Shown piece by piece: positions 1 through 11,001 of a DNA stretch of 64,000 bases. Every line of letters starts with the position of its first letter. Position 1 is the first letter of the stretch. The notes below the pieces were generated by a model. The model worked only from the letters and a program-made list of their open reading frames with translations, was not told where the DNA came from and did not search any database. This DNA comes from Cladorrhinum sp. PSN259 (Eukaryota; Ascomycota; Sordariomycetes; Sordariales; Podosporaceae). The stretch is from positions 620,001 through 684,000 of the forward strand of contig MU867073.1 of assembly GCA_033725935.1 (NCBI GenBank), written 5' to 3'. A program made the translations under genes and the position numbers.

Positions 1-428
1 GGGGACGGGACCTCGCTGGCACTTGATTGGCTTGGTGGAGTCGCACCCCAGGCACAGGCTCATTTGGGCTAGAGCGTGCAGTGGCAGCCCGAGCTGGGGA
101 GATGGTCTGTGCCAACCCAGATTCGGTTCCTCATTTTCCAACGCTTAACGAGTGGAACGAGCCGTCGCGAAGCGCAGGTCGACATTTTTTCTGGGGTTTG
201 GATTTCCGAATTGGACCGATTTCGACGACTTCAACGGGCAACCAAACCTCAACCCACCGCAATCCGACGCAACACCGAGGGAGGATAGGGGAAACAGGTC
301 TATATTCGAAACCGAGAGGGAGGTCCAAAGCCGAACAAACCGAAGTGAATACGAGGGGTAATCGAGGGCTTGGAATTTGGAGATATTTACGGTCGAGCAA
401 CACGCACACACACACACACATATTCAGG
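1..428. other. Upstream region of the bL32m gene
   Basis: No convincing gene is seen here. Several frames stay open through the stretch on both strands, but without conserved motifs. A short CA dinucleotide run at 405-420 ends eight bases before the bL32m start codon, so it should lie in the 5' leader. The window edge cuts off whatever lies further upstream. Confidence 0.5.
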
Positions 429-904
429 ATGGCAGCATTGGCAGCACCAGCATTGAGGTTGACGGCCTCGACCGCAATTCTCCCCAGAGTTTTCTTTTCG
501 TCGACACAAAAGACCCAGCTTTTTGTTAACCGGTTCTCGCTCCCCTTCCTCCCCGGATTAACTCTCGCCATCCCAGTTGGAATTCAACTCGGTCTTCCTT
601 CGATACCGGAAATTTTAGAGGGAATCTGGGAGGGCATTCTCAAGGCTGTGCCGAAGAAGAAGACTTCGCACATGAAGAAGAGACACAGACAGATGGCTGG
701 CAAGGCATTGAAGGATGTCTCGTCGTTGTGCAAGTGCCCGGCATGCGGCGAGATGAAGAGGATGCACCATCTGTGCCCCCACTGCGTATCAAGTGAGCTG
801 CCACGGCAATCTATGGGCAAAGACAAATGCTGACAGAATATCTAGAACTCAAGGGCTTGATGAGAGAGGAGGCCAAGAAGGGAAGCGAAGCTACCACGAA
901 ATAA
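429..904 (+). CDS. mrpl32: Mitochondrial large-subunit ribosomal protein bL32m
   Basis: This encodes a 143-residue zinc-binding protein of the mitochondrial 54S ribosomal subunit. The start is the ATG at 429; the frame is open further upstream but has no better ATG. The N-terminus is rich in Ala, Arg and Ser without acids, as in a mitochondrial presequence. The mature part has the bL32 signature VPKKKTSHMKKRHRQMAG followed by two CxxC pairs (KCPACGEMKR and LCPHCVS) that bind zinc in this family. The frame runs into TGA at 831-833 unless a 44-bp intron (793-836, GTGAGC...GCTGACAG) is removed. After removal it reads on as KYLELKGLMREEAKKGSEAT and stops at TAA 902-904. The bL32 core is certain; the short last exon is inferred from splice signals. 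Confidence 0.93.
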
Positions 905-1460
905 TGGACGGAAGGAGCTGAGTTGTGGATATTGGGAATGATGAAGGAACTCCTCGGGTACTCCATGCTCTGGCCATGAAAGGCAATACAGAGCTCTGTT
1001 GGATGATATAGTCATTCGGAAGAAGGGAGACGAGTTGCGTGTACCATATGAAGTGTACAACTGTATTATATGAAATGAAGCAGACGATGGCGGGAGACGA
1101 ATAAAAAAAAATACGTTAAACCCATTACCGAGCAACGGGCCTCCTCGAGGACAAACGCCCTTCCTGAAAGTCAACAAGATTCACAAGATGAGAAGCCCCT
1201 CGTCAACAAACATTCAAAGGGGGCAAAATACATGACAGAAGTGGATCCCATACAAAAATGTCCTGTGTGGGCATTTGCTCCTGCGCCTTCTTCCAGGTGC
1301 ATCCGACGCTGTGACGTCGAAAGGGAAGCTGCCCCACCATGAACCTCCCGCAGCAATGCGACCGCCTAAGCAGAATCTCGATAGCTGCCTCCAATTCGAT
1401 CGTCTTCATACCAAAACACTAAAACACCACAATTAGTCTTGTACATGGACAGGTGACAAA
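905..1460. other. Intergenic, bL32m to SKI8
   Basis: This is the 3' region of bL32m and the promoter of SKI8, which lie in tandem. The minus-strand frames here carry no recognisable motif and I treat them as chance. A run of nine A at about 1102-1110 is the only notable sequence. Confidence 0.5.
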
Positions 1461-2633
1461 ATGGTATGCGGATATTTTTATTTAACCCAATTACCATCAC
1501 TAACCTCCTTTCCAGTCTAAACAATACCTAACCGCCCACACTGTGGACCAAGGCAAGCTGAACCGACCCCTCCATAAAAGCCCCCCTCATCTAACATACC
1601 TTTGCAGCCCACCCAGCAGAAATCTTCTCCCTAGCGCCAACACCAACCTCAATCATCTCAGCAAGCGGCTCCTCCTCCCTCCGCGTGCACAGTACCACCG
1701 AATCCACCTTCCCCCTCATACAAACGATCCAAAATGCCCACAAACTGGGCTGCCACCACGTAGCAACAGCCAAGGCCGGGTTAGGCAACGTAGCAGCCAG
1801 CGTAGGCTTCGGCGGCGAGATCAAAATATGGAACAAGTCACCAGAGTCCAACAACGAGTTCGTGCTGGAATGGGAGATCTCCCCTACAAAAGGGAAGAAC
1901 GGGGGAGGTGATGTCTGGGCCGTCGCGCTGAGCGCGAACGAGGAGTACCTTGCTTGCACGACGAGCGACGGCAGGATTCACGTTTGGGACTTGACGGCCA
2001 AGGAGCTAATTCAGACGTACGAGACTGGCGCGAGAGGGGGTGGAAGTTTTGCTATGAGCGTTGATTTGAGCAGGGATGGCAAGTTTACGGCGAGTGGCCA
2101 TGAGAGCGGTGCTGTTTATGTGTTTAATAATGATGCGGGGAGGATGGTTTATTCACTTTCTGGTAGGTCCAGGAACATTGGGGAAAGCAATTTCCAGAGG
2201 ATGGTTATATGGTAACTAACGGATAATAGGTCTCGCAAAGCCTGTTCGAGCAGTGGCATTCTCGCCCGGGTGCAAGCGTCTTGCTGCCGCCGGCAATGCT
2301 GGCATTATTGCGCTTTACGATATGGAGCACGGTGAGCATGTGGGCAACTTGACTTCGCCGAGCGCTAGACCGGCGTGGATTACTTCGTTGGATTGGAACG
2401 ACACAGGCGATTACATTCTTAGCGGTTCATTGGACGGCAAGGTCAAGGTGTGGGATGTGTCAAGAGCAACCTGCGTAGCAACACACAGCGAGACAGAAGG
2501 TGCGTTGTGGTGTGTACGGTGGTTGCCAAAGAATGAGCGGGCACTTGGGCCTGGGATGGGCAAGGGAGAGATGTTTTGCGCAGCTGGTGCAAGCCGGAGT
2601 CTCTCTTTCTATCGCGAGGCGACAGGTATTTAG
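1461..2633 (+). CDS. ski8: WD40 repeat protein SKI8 / Rec14 (Ski complex)
   Basis: SKI8 is a WD40 propeller subunit of the cytoplasmic Ski2-Ski3-Ski8 complex, which feeds RNA to the exosome for 3'-5' decay. In several fungi it also helps form meiotic double-strand breaks. I read four exons: an ATG-only exon (1461-1463); 1516-1552, starting SKQYLTAHTVDQ as in known Ski8 proteins; 1608-2162; and 2230-2633, ending TAG. Introns are 1464-1515, 1553-1607 and 2163-2229. The second uses a GC donor (CAAG|GCAAGC). WD-like repeats are visible as IKIWNK, IHVWDLTAKE, IIALYDMEHGE and VKVWDVSRAT, with the C-terminal ASRSLSFYREATGI typical of Ski8. The internal GTG at 1685 is only an open-frame boundary. The family call is firm; the first two exons rest on splice logic and the MSKQYL match from memory. 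Confidence 0.9.
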
Positions 2634-3352
2634 CGGCCATCTTTGGGACTTTTAATGTTAGCTGGTGGGAGCAAAACCTACGGACTGTGTGGAATCATGA
2701 TATGGATTAGAAAAAATGAATCAAAAGTTTATGGCCAGCCATCTGTTTCTTGAGAAGCATCTACGCTACAGCAATCTGGATGATAGAGGCAGGACTGTCC
2801 CGGTTTGAGATTGCCAACCTAGAGCTCATCCAGAAGGATGAATTATCTAGACTTCTTGCCCGGCCCTCAAAGCTTAAGTGGATTCACGGTTCTTGGCTGT
2901 CAACGAGTGCAGTGTAAAGAAACCTGACGTCGTGAGCATACCTGGTCTCGGGGTCTCCTGATTGACTGTGCGGCCTCTAACAACCCAACGTGTAACCTCT
3001 ACCAGAATGTGTTAGCATGCTTGCCAATTAAAATCACCTGATTTGGCGCCTCATTCGTGACAAGGGCATGTTGCCCCGCCAGCGCCTTCCCCAAACGCCC
3101 AGCCCCTTCCGAGCGCTGCAACTTGCGCTCTGCAGCATTGATCGCATGCGGAGCTTTTTCATCCAATTCCTACAATTCGTCTAGATTGATAGGAACTTAA
3201 TCAATTTTTTTTCTCTCACAACATATCTCTTTCCAACAGCTTTTACATCTTTTCAATTCTTTTTTAATATACAACTTACACACCTTTCCACCGAAACCCA
3301 CCTCTGACGTCAGCGACAGCGACTTACCTGCGCAGCAAAACAATCACACAAA
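2634..3352. other. Intergenic, SKI8 to POLD4
   Basis: No gene is supported. The stretch from about 3195 to 3290 is rich in T and CT, as is common just upstream of fungal transcription starts, and a CRE-like palindrome lies at 3305-3312. Confidence 0.5.
3305..3312. promoter_or_regulatory. CRE-like palindrome TGACGTCA
   Basis: A perfect TGACGTCA octamer lies 41 bp upstream of the POLD4 ATG. This is the consensus for bZIP factors of the ATF/CREB type, which fungi have. The same octamer occurs at 24116-24123, about 295 bp before the SnoaL-like gene. Function is inferred from the motif only. Confidence 0.3.
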
Positions 3353-4092
3353 ATGCCAGTCACAAGACGCTCAACCCGCAGCAGCAGCGGCAGCAGCGGC
3401 GGCGGCGGCGCTGCAGCTTCCGGCAAACAAGCCAAAATAAGCTTCAAATCCCGAGTGACAAAGTCGATCAAGGACGGGGAGAAGAAGAAGCCCTACAAGA
3501 GTCCTGCGCGCGCCAAGGAGTGGAAGCCTGTGCCCGAGCCCGAAGCCGAAGAAGAGAGCCAGTCCGAAATTATCAAGGGAGAGGTTGAGGAGCTCACGCT
3601 CGATGATCTCCAAGATGTCAAACTCACCACCACCTCCTCCACGAAGAGCGAAGTTAAGGAAGATGATGATGTGACAGTTCAGGCGAGGAAGATGACCGAC
3701 GCGGCGATTAATCGATACTGGAAGGGCATAGAGGACTCGAGAATGGCCAAGGAGGTTCACAGGAAGCATGGGGAGGGGCTGGAGGTTGGGGAGAAGGTGC
3801 TGAGGTACTTTGATGTTAGTTCGCAGTTTGGTGTAAGTCCTTTTATTTTTCTGTCAAAATGTGTGGAATTGGATGGGGAAAAAAAGCTAATGCGTTGTTA
3901 TTGTTGTGTGTGTGGCAGCCTTGCATTGGAATTACCAGACTTAAACGGTGGCAGAGGGCTCAGAGGCTTGGATTGCACCCTCCTATTGAGGTGCTGGCTG
4001 TTTTGGTCAAGGAGGACGTGAAGGGGAATAAAGGGTTGGAAGGGGCTCATATGGATGAGTTGTTGAGTTCTACTGCTATTGGGAGCGTTTGA
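3353..4092 (+). CDS. POLD4: DNA polymerase delta subunit 4 (POLD4/Cdm1)
   Basis: This is the smallest accessory subunit of DNA polymerase delta, which stabilises the complex with PCNA during lagging-strand synthesis. The 217-residue protein starts at ATG 3353 and has one phase-0 intron at 3833-3918 (GTAAGT...GGCAG). The N-terminus has a Ser/Gly-rich segment followed by QAKISFKSRVTK, which fits a PCNA-interacting-type motif region. The conserved C-terminal core is made across the splice: LRYFDVSSQFG joins PCIGITRLKRWQRAQRLGL, the diagnostic POLD4 block, followed by PPIEVLAVL. The protein is longer than the human subunit because of the low-complexity N-terminus and an acidic linker. Without splicing the frame reads into intron sequence, so the intron is well supported. 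Confidence 0.92.
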
Positions 4093-4428
4093 GTTGCTGG
4101 CAGTGGGATGGGATGGGGAAAGACGGGGGGTTATTTCATGGGTCGGGATTTGCTGCGGATGGTGAGAGTTTGTTTTGCCGTACGGAGTTCTTTGGAGTTT
4201 CGAGGAGAAAACGGCAATCTTTCGGTGGATACCACTGCTTCTAGCTTTCTATTTGTCGTAAGAGGGAAAATCTATCTAGGAGGGCGGAAAAAAGACATCG
4301 ATAACTTGGCTCTGAAATATCCATTCGGATATATGACTAGCGCAAATATCAGAGTAGGCAAAAAAAAAAAAAAGAAAAGATCCTATCAAAAGCAGCTTTC
4401 GTTCTTTCTTTTTCTAATAAAATATTCC
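4093..4428. other. Convergent 3' regions of POLD4 and QNG1
   Basis: This 336-bp stretch separates two convergent genes. It holds an A-rich run at about 4361-4378 and no supported gene. The open frame across it lacks motifs. Confidence 0.5.
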
Positions 4429-5777
4429 TCAGTACCATATGCTCCTTGTCCTGTGGTGCGGGACGCTCTCTTTCCCTTCTGATTCCGCCTCCTTGATTGT
4501 GTCGTAGAGGAAAAAGTCAATGAGAATGGCGTTTGTGCGTGCTTTTGGATGTTCTTTGAGGATTTCTCTTCGGATTAATTCCACGCACCATATACTGCAG
4601 GCTGTTTATTAAAGTCAGTCAATATACAAATAAACATCTCATAAGTTGAAAGGGAGGTAGGTAGGTGGCTTTACCTCTGAGCTGGATCTCCTGACTGCTC
4701 CCAGAAGCCACTTCCTTCTTGTCTCTTACTGCCATCTCCAAGAGCGGACTGTACAGCAGACATCCCATCGAGTTCAAAATCTGGGGGATGCGGTAATCCG
4801 CAAACATGGTGATCTTGTCAATGTCCTTGAACTCGCCGTAGTCTTTGCCCTCAAAGCAGGCCCAGAGGTCTGCCACGAGGATTTGGGCTCTCTTGAGCAG
4901 CCGGATGGGCTTTTTCCGCCCGTCGTAGTGGTGTTCGTCTCTGAAGCAGGGAAAGTCTTGGGCTAGGAGGTTGACGAGACGGGCAGCGGAGCCCTTTGCG
5001 TCTGCTATGAGGTTTGTGATGTCGCAGTCGTATTTCTGGTTGAGGTTAGAACTGTGATGATGAAATTGATGGCAGCGTAAAAGACATACTTGGTAAAGAA
5101 CATTGCCTGCTTCGCGCAAACATGCCAACCGCTCTTCCAGCAGGGGCATCTCCTCGTCTGTGCATGACCTAAAGACCTGCTTTAGGGTTTCGAGGTTGCA
5201 TTCCTCCCGATCTTGCCAGAAGTGGGAGTCGGTTATTGGTATTCCTTGAAGAGAAAATGATTAACCTCATGTTACTTTCCTCAGTTCGGCAACTTCCGTA
5301 ATTTGTCACACAATCACGAACATTCCCAGTTATTGGTCATATATCCTCGCAGAAGATTGACCTACCTTCATCCAGAGCCCTCTGCATAGCTGCCACCAAA
5401 CTCCAATACCCAGTCCACCGGCTCCCACGGTACTCAACTGCAAATCGGTCATTTTCAGACTTCTCAGACCAAAATGAGAAGTTGAGCAGATCCATGGTGA
5501 AGATGAAGGCGACTGTTGACTCATCCTTCGTCTTTGGATGCAACTCATGAGAAGACCACGTAGCGGGAGAATATTCCTGTTGCTCCATCTGCGAATAAAT
5601 AGCGGCGGCGGCATTCTTGCAAGAGCGCATGTCGAGCGCTACATCGATGCAGTTGTTGTAAACATACTCGGCCGACTCTAAGACACCAGTCTCAGGCTCG
5701 TCGTCGAGGGGGAGCTTGCCTTGGAGGTGCTGGCGGAGGAGAGCGAGTAGTTCGAGATCTGGTTCGTCGTCTGACAT
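4429..5777 (-). CDS. qng1: Queuosine 5'-phosphate N-glycosylase/hydrolase (queuosine salvage protein, DUF2419)
   Basis: The QNG1 family releases queuine base from queuosine nucleosides or nucleotides so that it can be re-used for wobble modification of GUN tRNAs. The 366-residue protein starts at ATG 5777 and is built from four exons (5777-5366, 5244-5090, 5035-4675, 4601-4429), with introns of 121, 54 and 73 bp. Family marks are STVAFIFTMDLLNFSFWSE, RWTGYWSLVAAMQRALDEG, the helix ARLVNLLAQDFPCFRD, KRAQILVADLWACFEGKDYG, TMFADYRIPQILNSMGCL and the C-terminal tail HHRTRSIWY. Intron 2 is 54 bp and keeps frame, so it is easily mistaken for coding sequence. It has GTATGT, CTAAC and CCAG, and its removal restores alignment. 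The last exon is seen only after splicing to the CAG at 4602. It shares a divergent upstream region with UBA2. Confidence 0.93.
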
Positions 5778-6810
5778 TTTTTTCTCTTTTCCAAAAAAGA
5801 TATCTAAAAATGAAATGAAAGGTCTATAAGATAAAGGAGATCTAACGAAACCGACTTTGTCTATGTTTTTTTCTTTTGTGAGATTGAGTGGTGTTTGCAG
5901 GAGCGGTGGACAGGTTCTGAAAGGACTTGGATTTTCAAGCGAAATGGCCATTTTCATTTGAGAATTACATTTTGGAAGAGCGTGTGAAAGGCACTTCGTG
6001 ACACAAAAAAAGGCAGCTAGTTACATAAATAGATATATGTTTGCATATTGATTAAGGGAGGGATCCATTCCAATTCTTCAGACGGAATGAAATCTCAAAA
6101 GTATTGAGCAACAGCTCCAAAAACAAGTTGAGCAATGAAAAAATATTCCAGACTCTCTCAGCCACAGCAGATTCCAATGCGCGCGCAATGCGCCTTCTGC
6201 GAATTGGCAAGCTTCAAACATCCGACCTGACAGGGACCGTTGTGCAAGGCGACCAATAGGCAAGCTTTCTCGTTGCTGAAAGTGGGGCTTCCAAGCCAAG
6301 GCCGCCCTCGATCGACGCATTTGACGTGTTTGGCTGGCGCGCTGTGGACAAAAAAGCCGGCACTGCAAACTGGTGTTATGTAGTCACTGCAAAGGTATAC
6401 AACTACCAAAATCGGCACTTACTCCGGCCATAATTATGCCTCCGGATTCCGTTTTTTCTCTAAATCTTGAATCTATATCTTTGGTATTTGTATTGATTGG
6501 GAATTAAAGATGATTTTAGCAGTTTTTGGCGGTGAAAAAGGCGGTGTTTAGTGGTGCCTCTGTTTTGCGGTACCGATTATTTTGTCCACGGTGTGCCTGG
6601 TTGAAGGCGGCATGACGATATGCGACTTTCCTGGTCCAGCTCTTTTTTTGGTGGTTGCAAGCGACAACTGGGGACTTGCGACAAAGGGTACCAGCCAAAC
6701 ACTCAACCAATTCGTTTTCAAACCTTAAACTTTATATAAGCTATTTCATCCCACTTACAAGCTTACCTCGTTCCATACTCTTGGTGTTGTCGCGCAACTC
6801 CCTTCACAAG
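5778..6810. other. Divergent intergenic region QNG1 / UBA2
   Basis: A 1-kb region carries the promoters of two divergently transcribed genes. A TATA-like box lies at 6733-6740 on the UBA2 side. On the minus strand 6158-6418 is a cysteine-rich open frame without an ATG (see findings). Otherwise nothing is supported. Confidence 0.5.
6733..6740 (+). promoter_or_regulatory. TATA-like element TATATAAG
   Basis: TATATAAG lies 71-78 bp upstream of the first UBA2 ATG. Spacing and sequence fit a fungal TATA element, but no transcription start can be read from sequence alone. Confidence 0.35.
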
Positions 6811-9218
6811 ATGATGGAGCCAGCAGGCGGCATTGCGGTGCCTGTGATGGTGCCCGTGCCTGCAGCTCCCATACTGCCATTGCTGACTCGCGATAGCTAC
6901 AACTCGCAATCCCTTGGTCGTGGGTTGAATGCGCATATCAAGCAGGTACGAATTCTTGCGACTTCCCTTTTTGCTTCCATTGTCTTTCCGCGTCGCAAAG
7001 TTTAAGTTCTTGGCTTTCGGCACAGCTCTGCTTCTTCTCCCCCTCCACCATAGCTTATTGAGGCGACACCGCAGCTCAGATAAACTTTTCGATCAATCTT
7101 AAACTTCCATTTGACTCATCTTTATTCACCTGCCATTGCCCTCTTTGATTCATTCGTCGGCGCATAATCTCACCTGCCAGCCATGTCGTCCAACATGGAC
7201 CCCGACCCTGTGTCACCGCTGACCAAAGCTAAACAGGCCCGCGTGTTGATGGTTGGCGCTGGTGGAATAGGCTGCGAACTCTTGAAGAACCTTGTTCTGA
7301 CCGGCTTCGGCGAAGTCCACATCGTTGATCTCGACACCATCGACCTGAGCAACCTGAACAGACAGTTCCTCTTCCGACATGAGCACATCAAGAAATCGAA
7401 GGCTTTGGTAAGCAGACTTGGTGGAATCCGTAGGTCGCGAGGGCGAGGCTGACCAGCACAACCCCCGCAGGTCGCGAAAGAAGCAGCGCAAAAATTCAAC
7501 CCGGCCGTCAACATCGTCGCGCATCATGCCAACATCAAGGATCCACAGTTCAACATCGAGTGGTTCAGCGGCTTCACGATCGTATTCAATGCCCTAGACA
7601 ACCTCGAGGCTAGACGGCATGTCAACAAGATGTGCTTGGTGGCTGATGTGCCACTGATTGAGAGCGGTACCACCGGATTCAACGGCCAGGTACAGGTGAT
7701 CAAGAAGGGCGTAACAGCATGCTACGACTGCACTCCGAAAGAGACCCCAAAAACGTTCCCCGTCTGCACCATCCGCAGCACACCCAGTCAGCCGATTCAC
7801 TGCATCGTGTGGGGCAAGAGTTACCTTTTGAACGAGATATTCGGTACGAGCGAGGATGAGTCCGCTTTCGACCATTCGGGCGACGCAGATAATGCGAACG
7901 AGATTGCAGAGTTGAAGAGGGAGTCAGAGGCACTCAAACAAATCCGGGAATCCGTTGGTACACCAAAGTTTACCGAGATGCTCTTCAACAAGGTTTTCAA
8001 GACCGATATTGTCAGATTGAGATCCATGGAGGACATGTGGAAGACCCGAAAGCCCCCTGAGCCATTGGACTACAATGAGATCTTGGAGAAGGCCAAGGCC
8101 TCTGGGTTGTTGGCAGCCAAGGACGCTGTGCTGAATGATGGACAGAAGGTCTGGTCTCTGGAGGAGAACTTGGTTGTTTTCAATGACAGCTTGAACAGAC
8201 TGAGCCAGCGTGTTCTTGATTCTAAAGCAGCTGGTCAGGATACAACGATTACGTTCGACAAGGATGATGAGGATACCCTGGACTTCGTGGCTGCGAGCGC
8301 GAATATTCGATCAACTCTGTTTGGCATTGACAGGAAGTCCAAGTTCGATATCAAGCAGATGGCTGGCAACATTATTCCAGCGATCGCTACCACAAATGCT
8401 ATTGTGGCCGGTCTGTGCGTACTGGAGTCTTTCAAGGTACTCAAGGGCGAGTATGACCAAGCAAAGGAGGTTTTCCTGACGCCATTTGCGCCCGCGCGTC
8501 TGTTGGCCTCTGACAAGTCCAGGGAACCCAACCCCGATTGCCCTGTCTGCAGTGTTTTCCAGACGCGCGCTTACGTTGACCTTTCACGGGCTACTCTGAA
8601 CGACCTGGTGGAGAACTTCTTGAGGCTACAGCTTGGTTATGGTGAGAAGGAGATTTCCATCAGCAATGAGGTTGGCATTCTGTATGATCCAGATGAGACG
8701 GATAACCTCGACAAAACTCTAACCGAGCTTGGTATGTATTCATTCTAATGTTTTGTTTTTATTCTTTTTCCTAATCGCAAGTGCAGGCATCAAGTCGGAT
8801 TCCTTTTTGACTATTACCGATGAGGATGATGAAGTCCCTTATGTCAACGTGGTCATTGCTATTCAGGAAGCGTAAGTCGACATTCAGTACTCAACGTGAG
8901 CTATTCATTGGCTAAATTTCCCACAGAAAAAATCCCCTCGAAGATGGGCCCATCAAGGGCACCTCAGAGGAAGTCAAGATTCCAATGAAACCCAAGAAAA
9001 CTCCAGCACCCGAGGCTACGAACGGTAACAGCGGAGACGGCCGTCCGATCTTTTCGGCTTCTAACGGGACGGTGACCGACAGTATTACACCAGCTAAGCG
9101 CTCGCACCCAGAAGAGCCGGGCGATGCGGTAACGGCCAAGAAGGCCAAGACTGCTGGACCGAGTGCAGATGATGATGTTGTCCTCATTGAGGATGACGGT
9201 GCCATTCTCATTGACTGA
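6811..9218 (+). CDS. uba2: SUMO-activating enzyme E1 catalytic subunit UBA2
   Basis: UBA2 pairs with AOS1 in the nucleus to adenylate SUMO and hold it as a thioester before passing it to UBC9. Five exons (6811-6945, 7237-7407, 7471-8731, 8787-8871, 8927-9218) give 647 residues; a second in-frame ATG at 6814 is an alternative start. The order is: TRDSYNSQSLGRGLNAHIKQ, then the nucleotide-binding loop VGAGGIGCELLKNLVL, then LSNLNRQFLFRHEHIKKSKA. These are followed by a zinc pair in ACYDC, catalytic Cys at about residue 201 in PVCTIRSTPSQPIHC, and a second zinc pair in NPDCPVC. An ubiquitin-like domain follows and the tail is Lys/Glu-rich with a likely SUMO-binding stretch DDDVVLIEDDGAILID. Intron 1 is unusually long (291 bp) and contains an in-frame ATG at 7183 (see findings). 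Confidence 0.95.
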
Positions 9219-9318
9219 GGGGTCTCTCTCTCTCTCCTAGTTCTAGATTTCGTACCGGAGCACGCATTGTTGTGCCATAATGGAGTACGATGACCACTGG
9301 GTAGTAAGGTAGGGCGCA

Positions 9319-10418
9319 TTATGCACTCAACCCGCCATCGAGGTTTAGTATGCAGTTATTTGCGTACTCGTTTTTGGCCAGAAAGGCCGCGGCATCAGCG
9401 ACCTCCTCGGGGGTGCCAAAACGACTCAATGGGATTTCTGATTGCAACTTTTCTCTAGAGAGGCCTAAATTTGGGTTTGACTTTTTTTTAAGCGCGTGCA
9501 GCAAAGGAATAAGCGAGACAAATCATGATGTGTAGTATTAGCGTTTCAGGGTTGTGATGGGTTGATTGCTTGTGTTATCAGGTGTTTCTGTGATGGTCTC
9601 TTCTGGTCAAGTGAGAGATTGGTTTGAGGGTTTTATCAAGCGAAGTGGAATGTGTTGGATCTTGTGTATGAGTAGCCTTGCTGGAACTCTCTGGGTTCTG
9701 AGGAGGGTGTGAAAGAGGGAAACAAAAAAACGTACGTACCCTGTGTCATTGCGGTGTCGATATATCCCGGCAGGATAGCGTTTACTCTTATGCCGTAGCC
9801 CCCGTACTCTCTTGCCAGGGAGGTGGTGAGTCCTATCAATCCGGCCTTGGAGGCCGCGTAGACTGAGGAGCCGATGACTGATTTCTGGGCCAGGAGGGAG
9901 GAGATGTTGATTATGCATTTTGTTTTTGTTTCTGACTCTGATGGCTTTTCTTGCTGTTGTTGTCTTTCAGAGCGAAGCTGCTGCGAAATCATGTACTTGC
10001 CTACTAGTTTACATCCCAGTATTGCGCCGGTGAGGTTGGTGTTTACTGTGGTGTTGATTTCGCCCTCGGAGGTCAAGGTGAGGAGTTTAGTGAGGGATGT
10101 TCCGGCGCAGTTTACTAGGATGTCGATTTTTGGAGAGGAGGAGGAAGAAGAAGAAGAAGAGGGAGGAAGAGATTTGAGGAGGTTGCGCCATTGGGAGGAG
10201 GATGTCACGTCTAGGGAGACTGCGTAGTGGGATTGTTGGTGGACAGAAGAAGAGGAGTGAATGGGCAGAGAGAGGAAGGAAGGGTGCGAGGGGGATGAGG
10301 AGGGGGAGGCCATGATTATTGAGCAGCCTTCGAGCGCGAAGCGGGTTGCGATTGCTAGGCCGATTCCTTTTGTCGAGCCGGTTATTAGCGCTGTTTTGTG
10401 GAGGAGAGAGGAAGTCAT
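9319..10418 (-). CDS. Short-chain dehydrogenase, 3-oxoacyl-[ACP] reductase-like (OAR1/FabG type)
   Basis: This NADPH-dependent SDR resembles mitochondrial fatty-acid synthesis reductase Oar1. It starts at ATG 10418. It shows the cofactor motif TGSTKGIG (residues 14-21), NCAG (103-106), the catalytic Ser near 173, YAASK (187-191) and ILPGYIDTAMTQ. A poly-Ser insert from TCC/TCT repeats lies near residue 87. The last exon encodes RFGTPEEVADAAAFLAKNEY and the OAR1-like end NLDGGLSA, with stop at 9319-9321. The join is not resolved: the clear donor is at 9739 (phase 1), but the only usable acceptor before the last exon is at 9481 after an A8 run, and this is phase 0. So either an unseen splice pattern or a 1-bp sequence error is present. 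Family call is strong, exact model uncertain. It is divergent from LCB3. Confidence 0.8.
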
Positions 10419-11001
10419 TTTTGGTAATTTTGTATGAGTTGATGTGTTGGAGTTTGTATGCCGGGGGTGAATGATGCATAGAGGGGTTGAAGTGAGTGAG
10501 TTTGGATGATGATGATGATGATGGTGTAATTAATGTAATTACCGGGGGGGGGTTTTTTTTCAAGAAAGGGACAGTTGAGCTAAAAGGTTAACGGTAATTA
10601 CGGGTCACGATCAACGACAATCACAAGCCAGAAATGGGAAATACTAGTAGCAACAAGGAATTGGAAATGCAAGAATCCCGCAAGGTCTGTTGGTCTCAAT
10701 ATTGCAACCTAACCTGGACAAGTAGCTGAAATAACAACCCCCCAATTGTGTCTTTCAAACTGAAATCCAACGATCTGGAGAGTTGGTTCCCGCCAAGACC
10801 CCTGGAAACAACAACGTCCTTGCATCTTTTTTAGTGTTGCGCAAAAACAAAACTGGATGATTGACCTACAACCTTTTGACCTAGAAACCTTAATAATACC
10901 TAAGATCCCGCCACAAACGAGTATTACCGAAATTGGAACGAATTGATGACGACGAAACCTGACCGACGACGCGCGCGGTTGCTGCGGCCTCTTTCTTTTC
11001 C
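10419..11001. other. Divergent promoter region, SDR / LCB3
   Basis: This region lies between the starts of the reductase (-) and the phosphatase (+). It includes an imperfect GAT repeat at about 10508-10522 and a G-then-T homopolymer at 10544-10560. No gene is supported. Confidence 0.5.

Noticed and set aside
131..571. 146-codon minus-strand frame over the bL32m 5' end
   Set aside because: It overlaps the conserved bL32m exon and includes the CA microsatellite as Cys-Val repeats; no motif.
9874..10227. 117-codon plus-strand frame with a poly-Glu run
   Set aside because: It is antisense to the reductase; the Glu run is the reverse of its poly-Ser codons.
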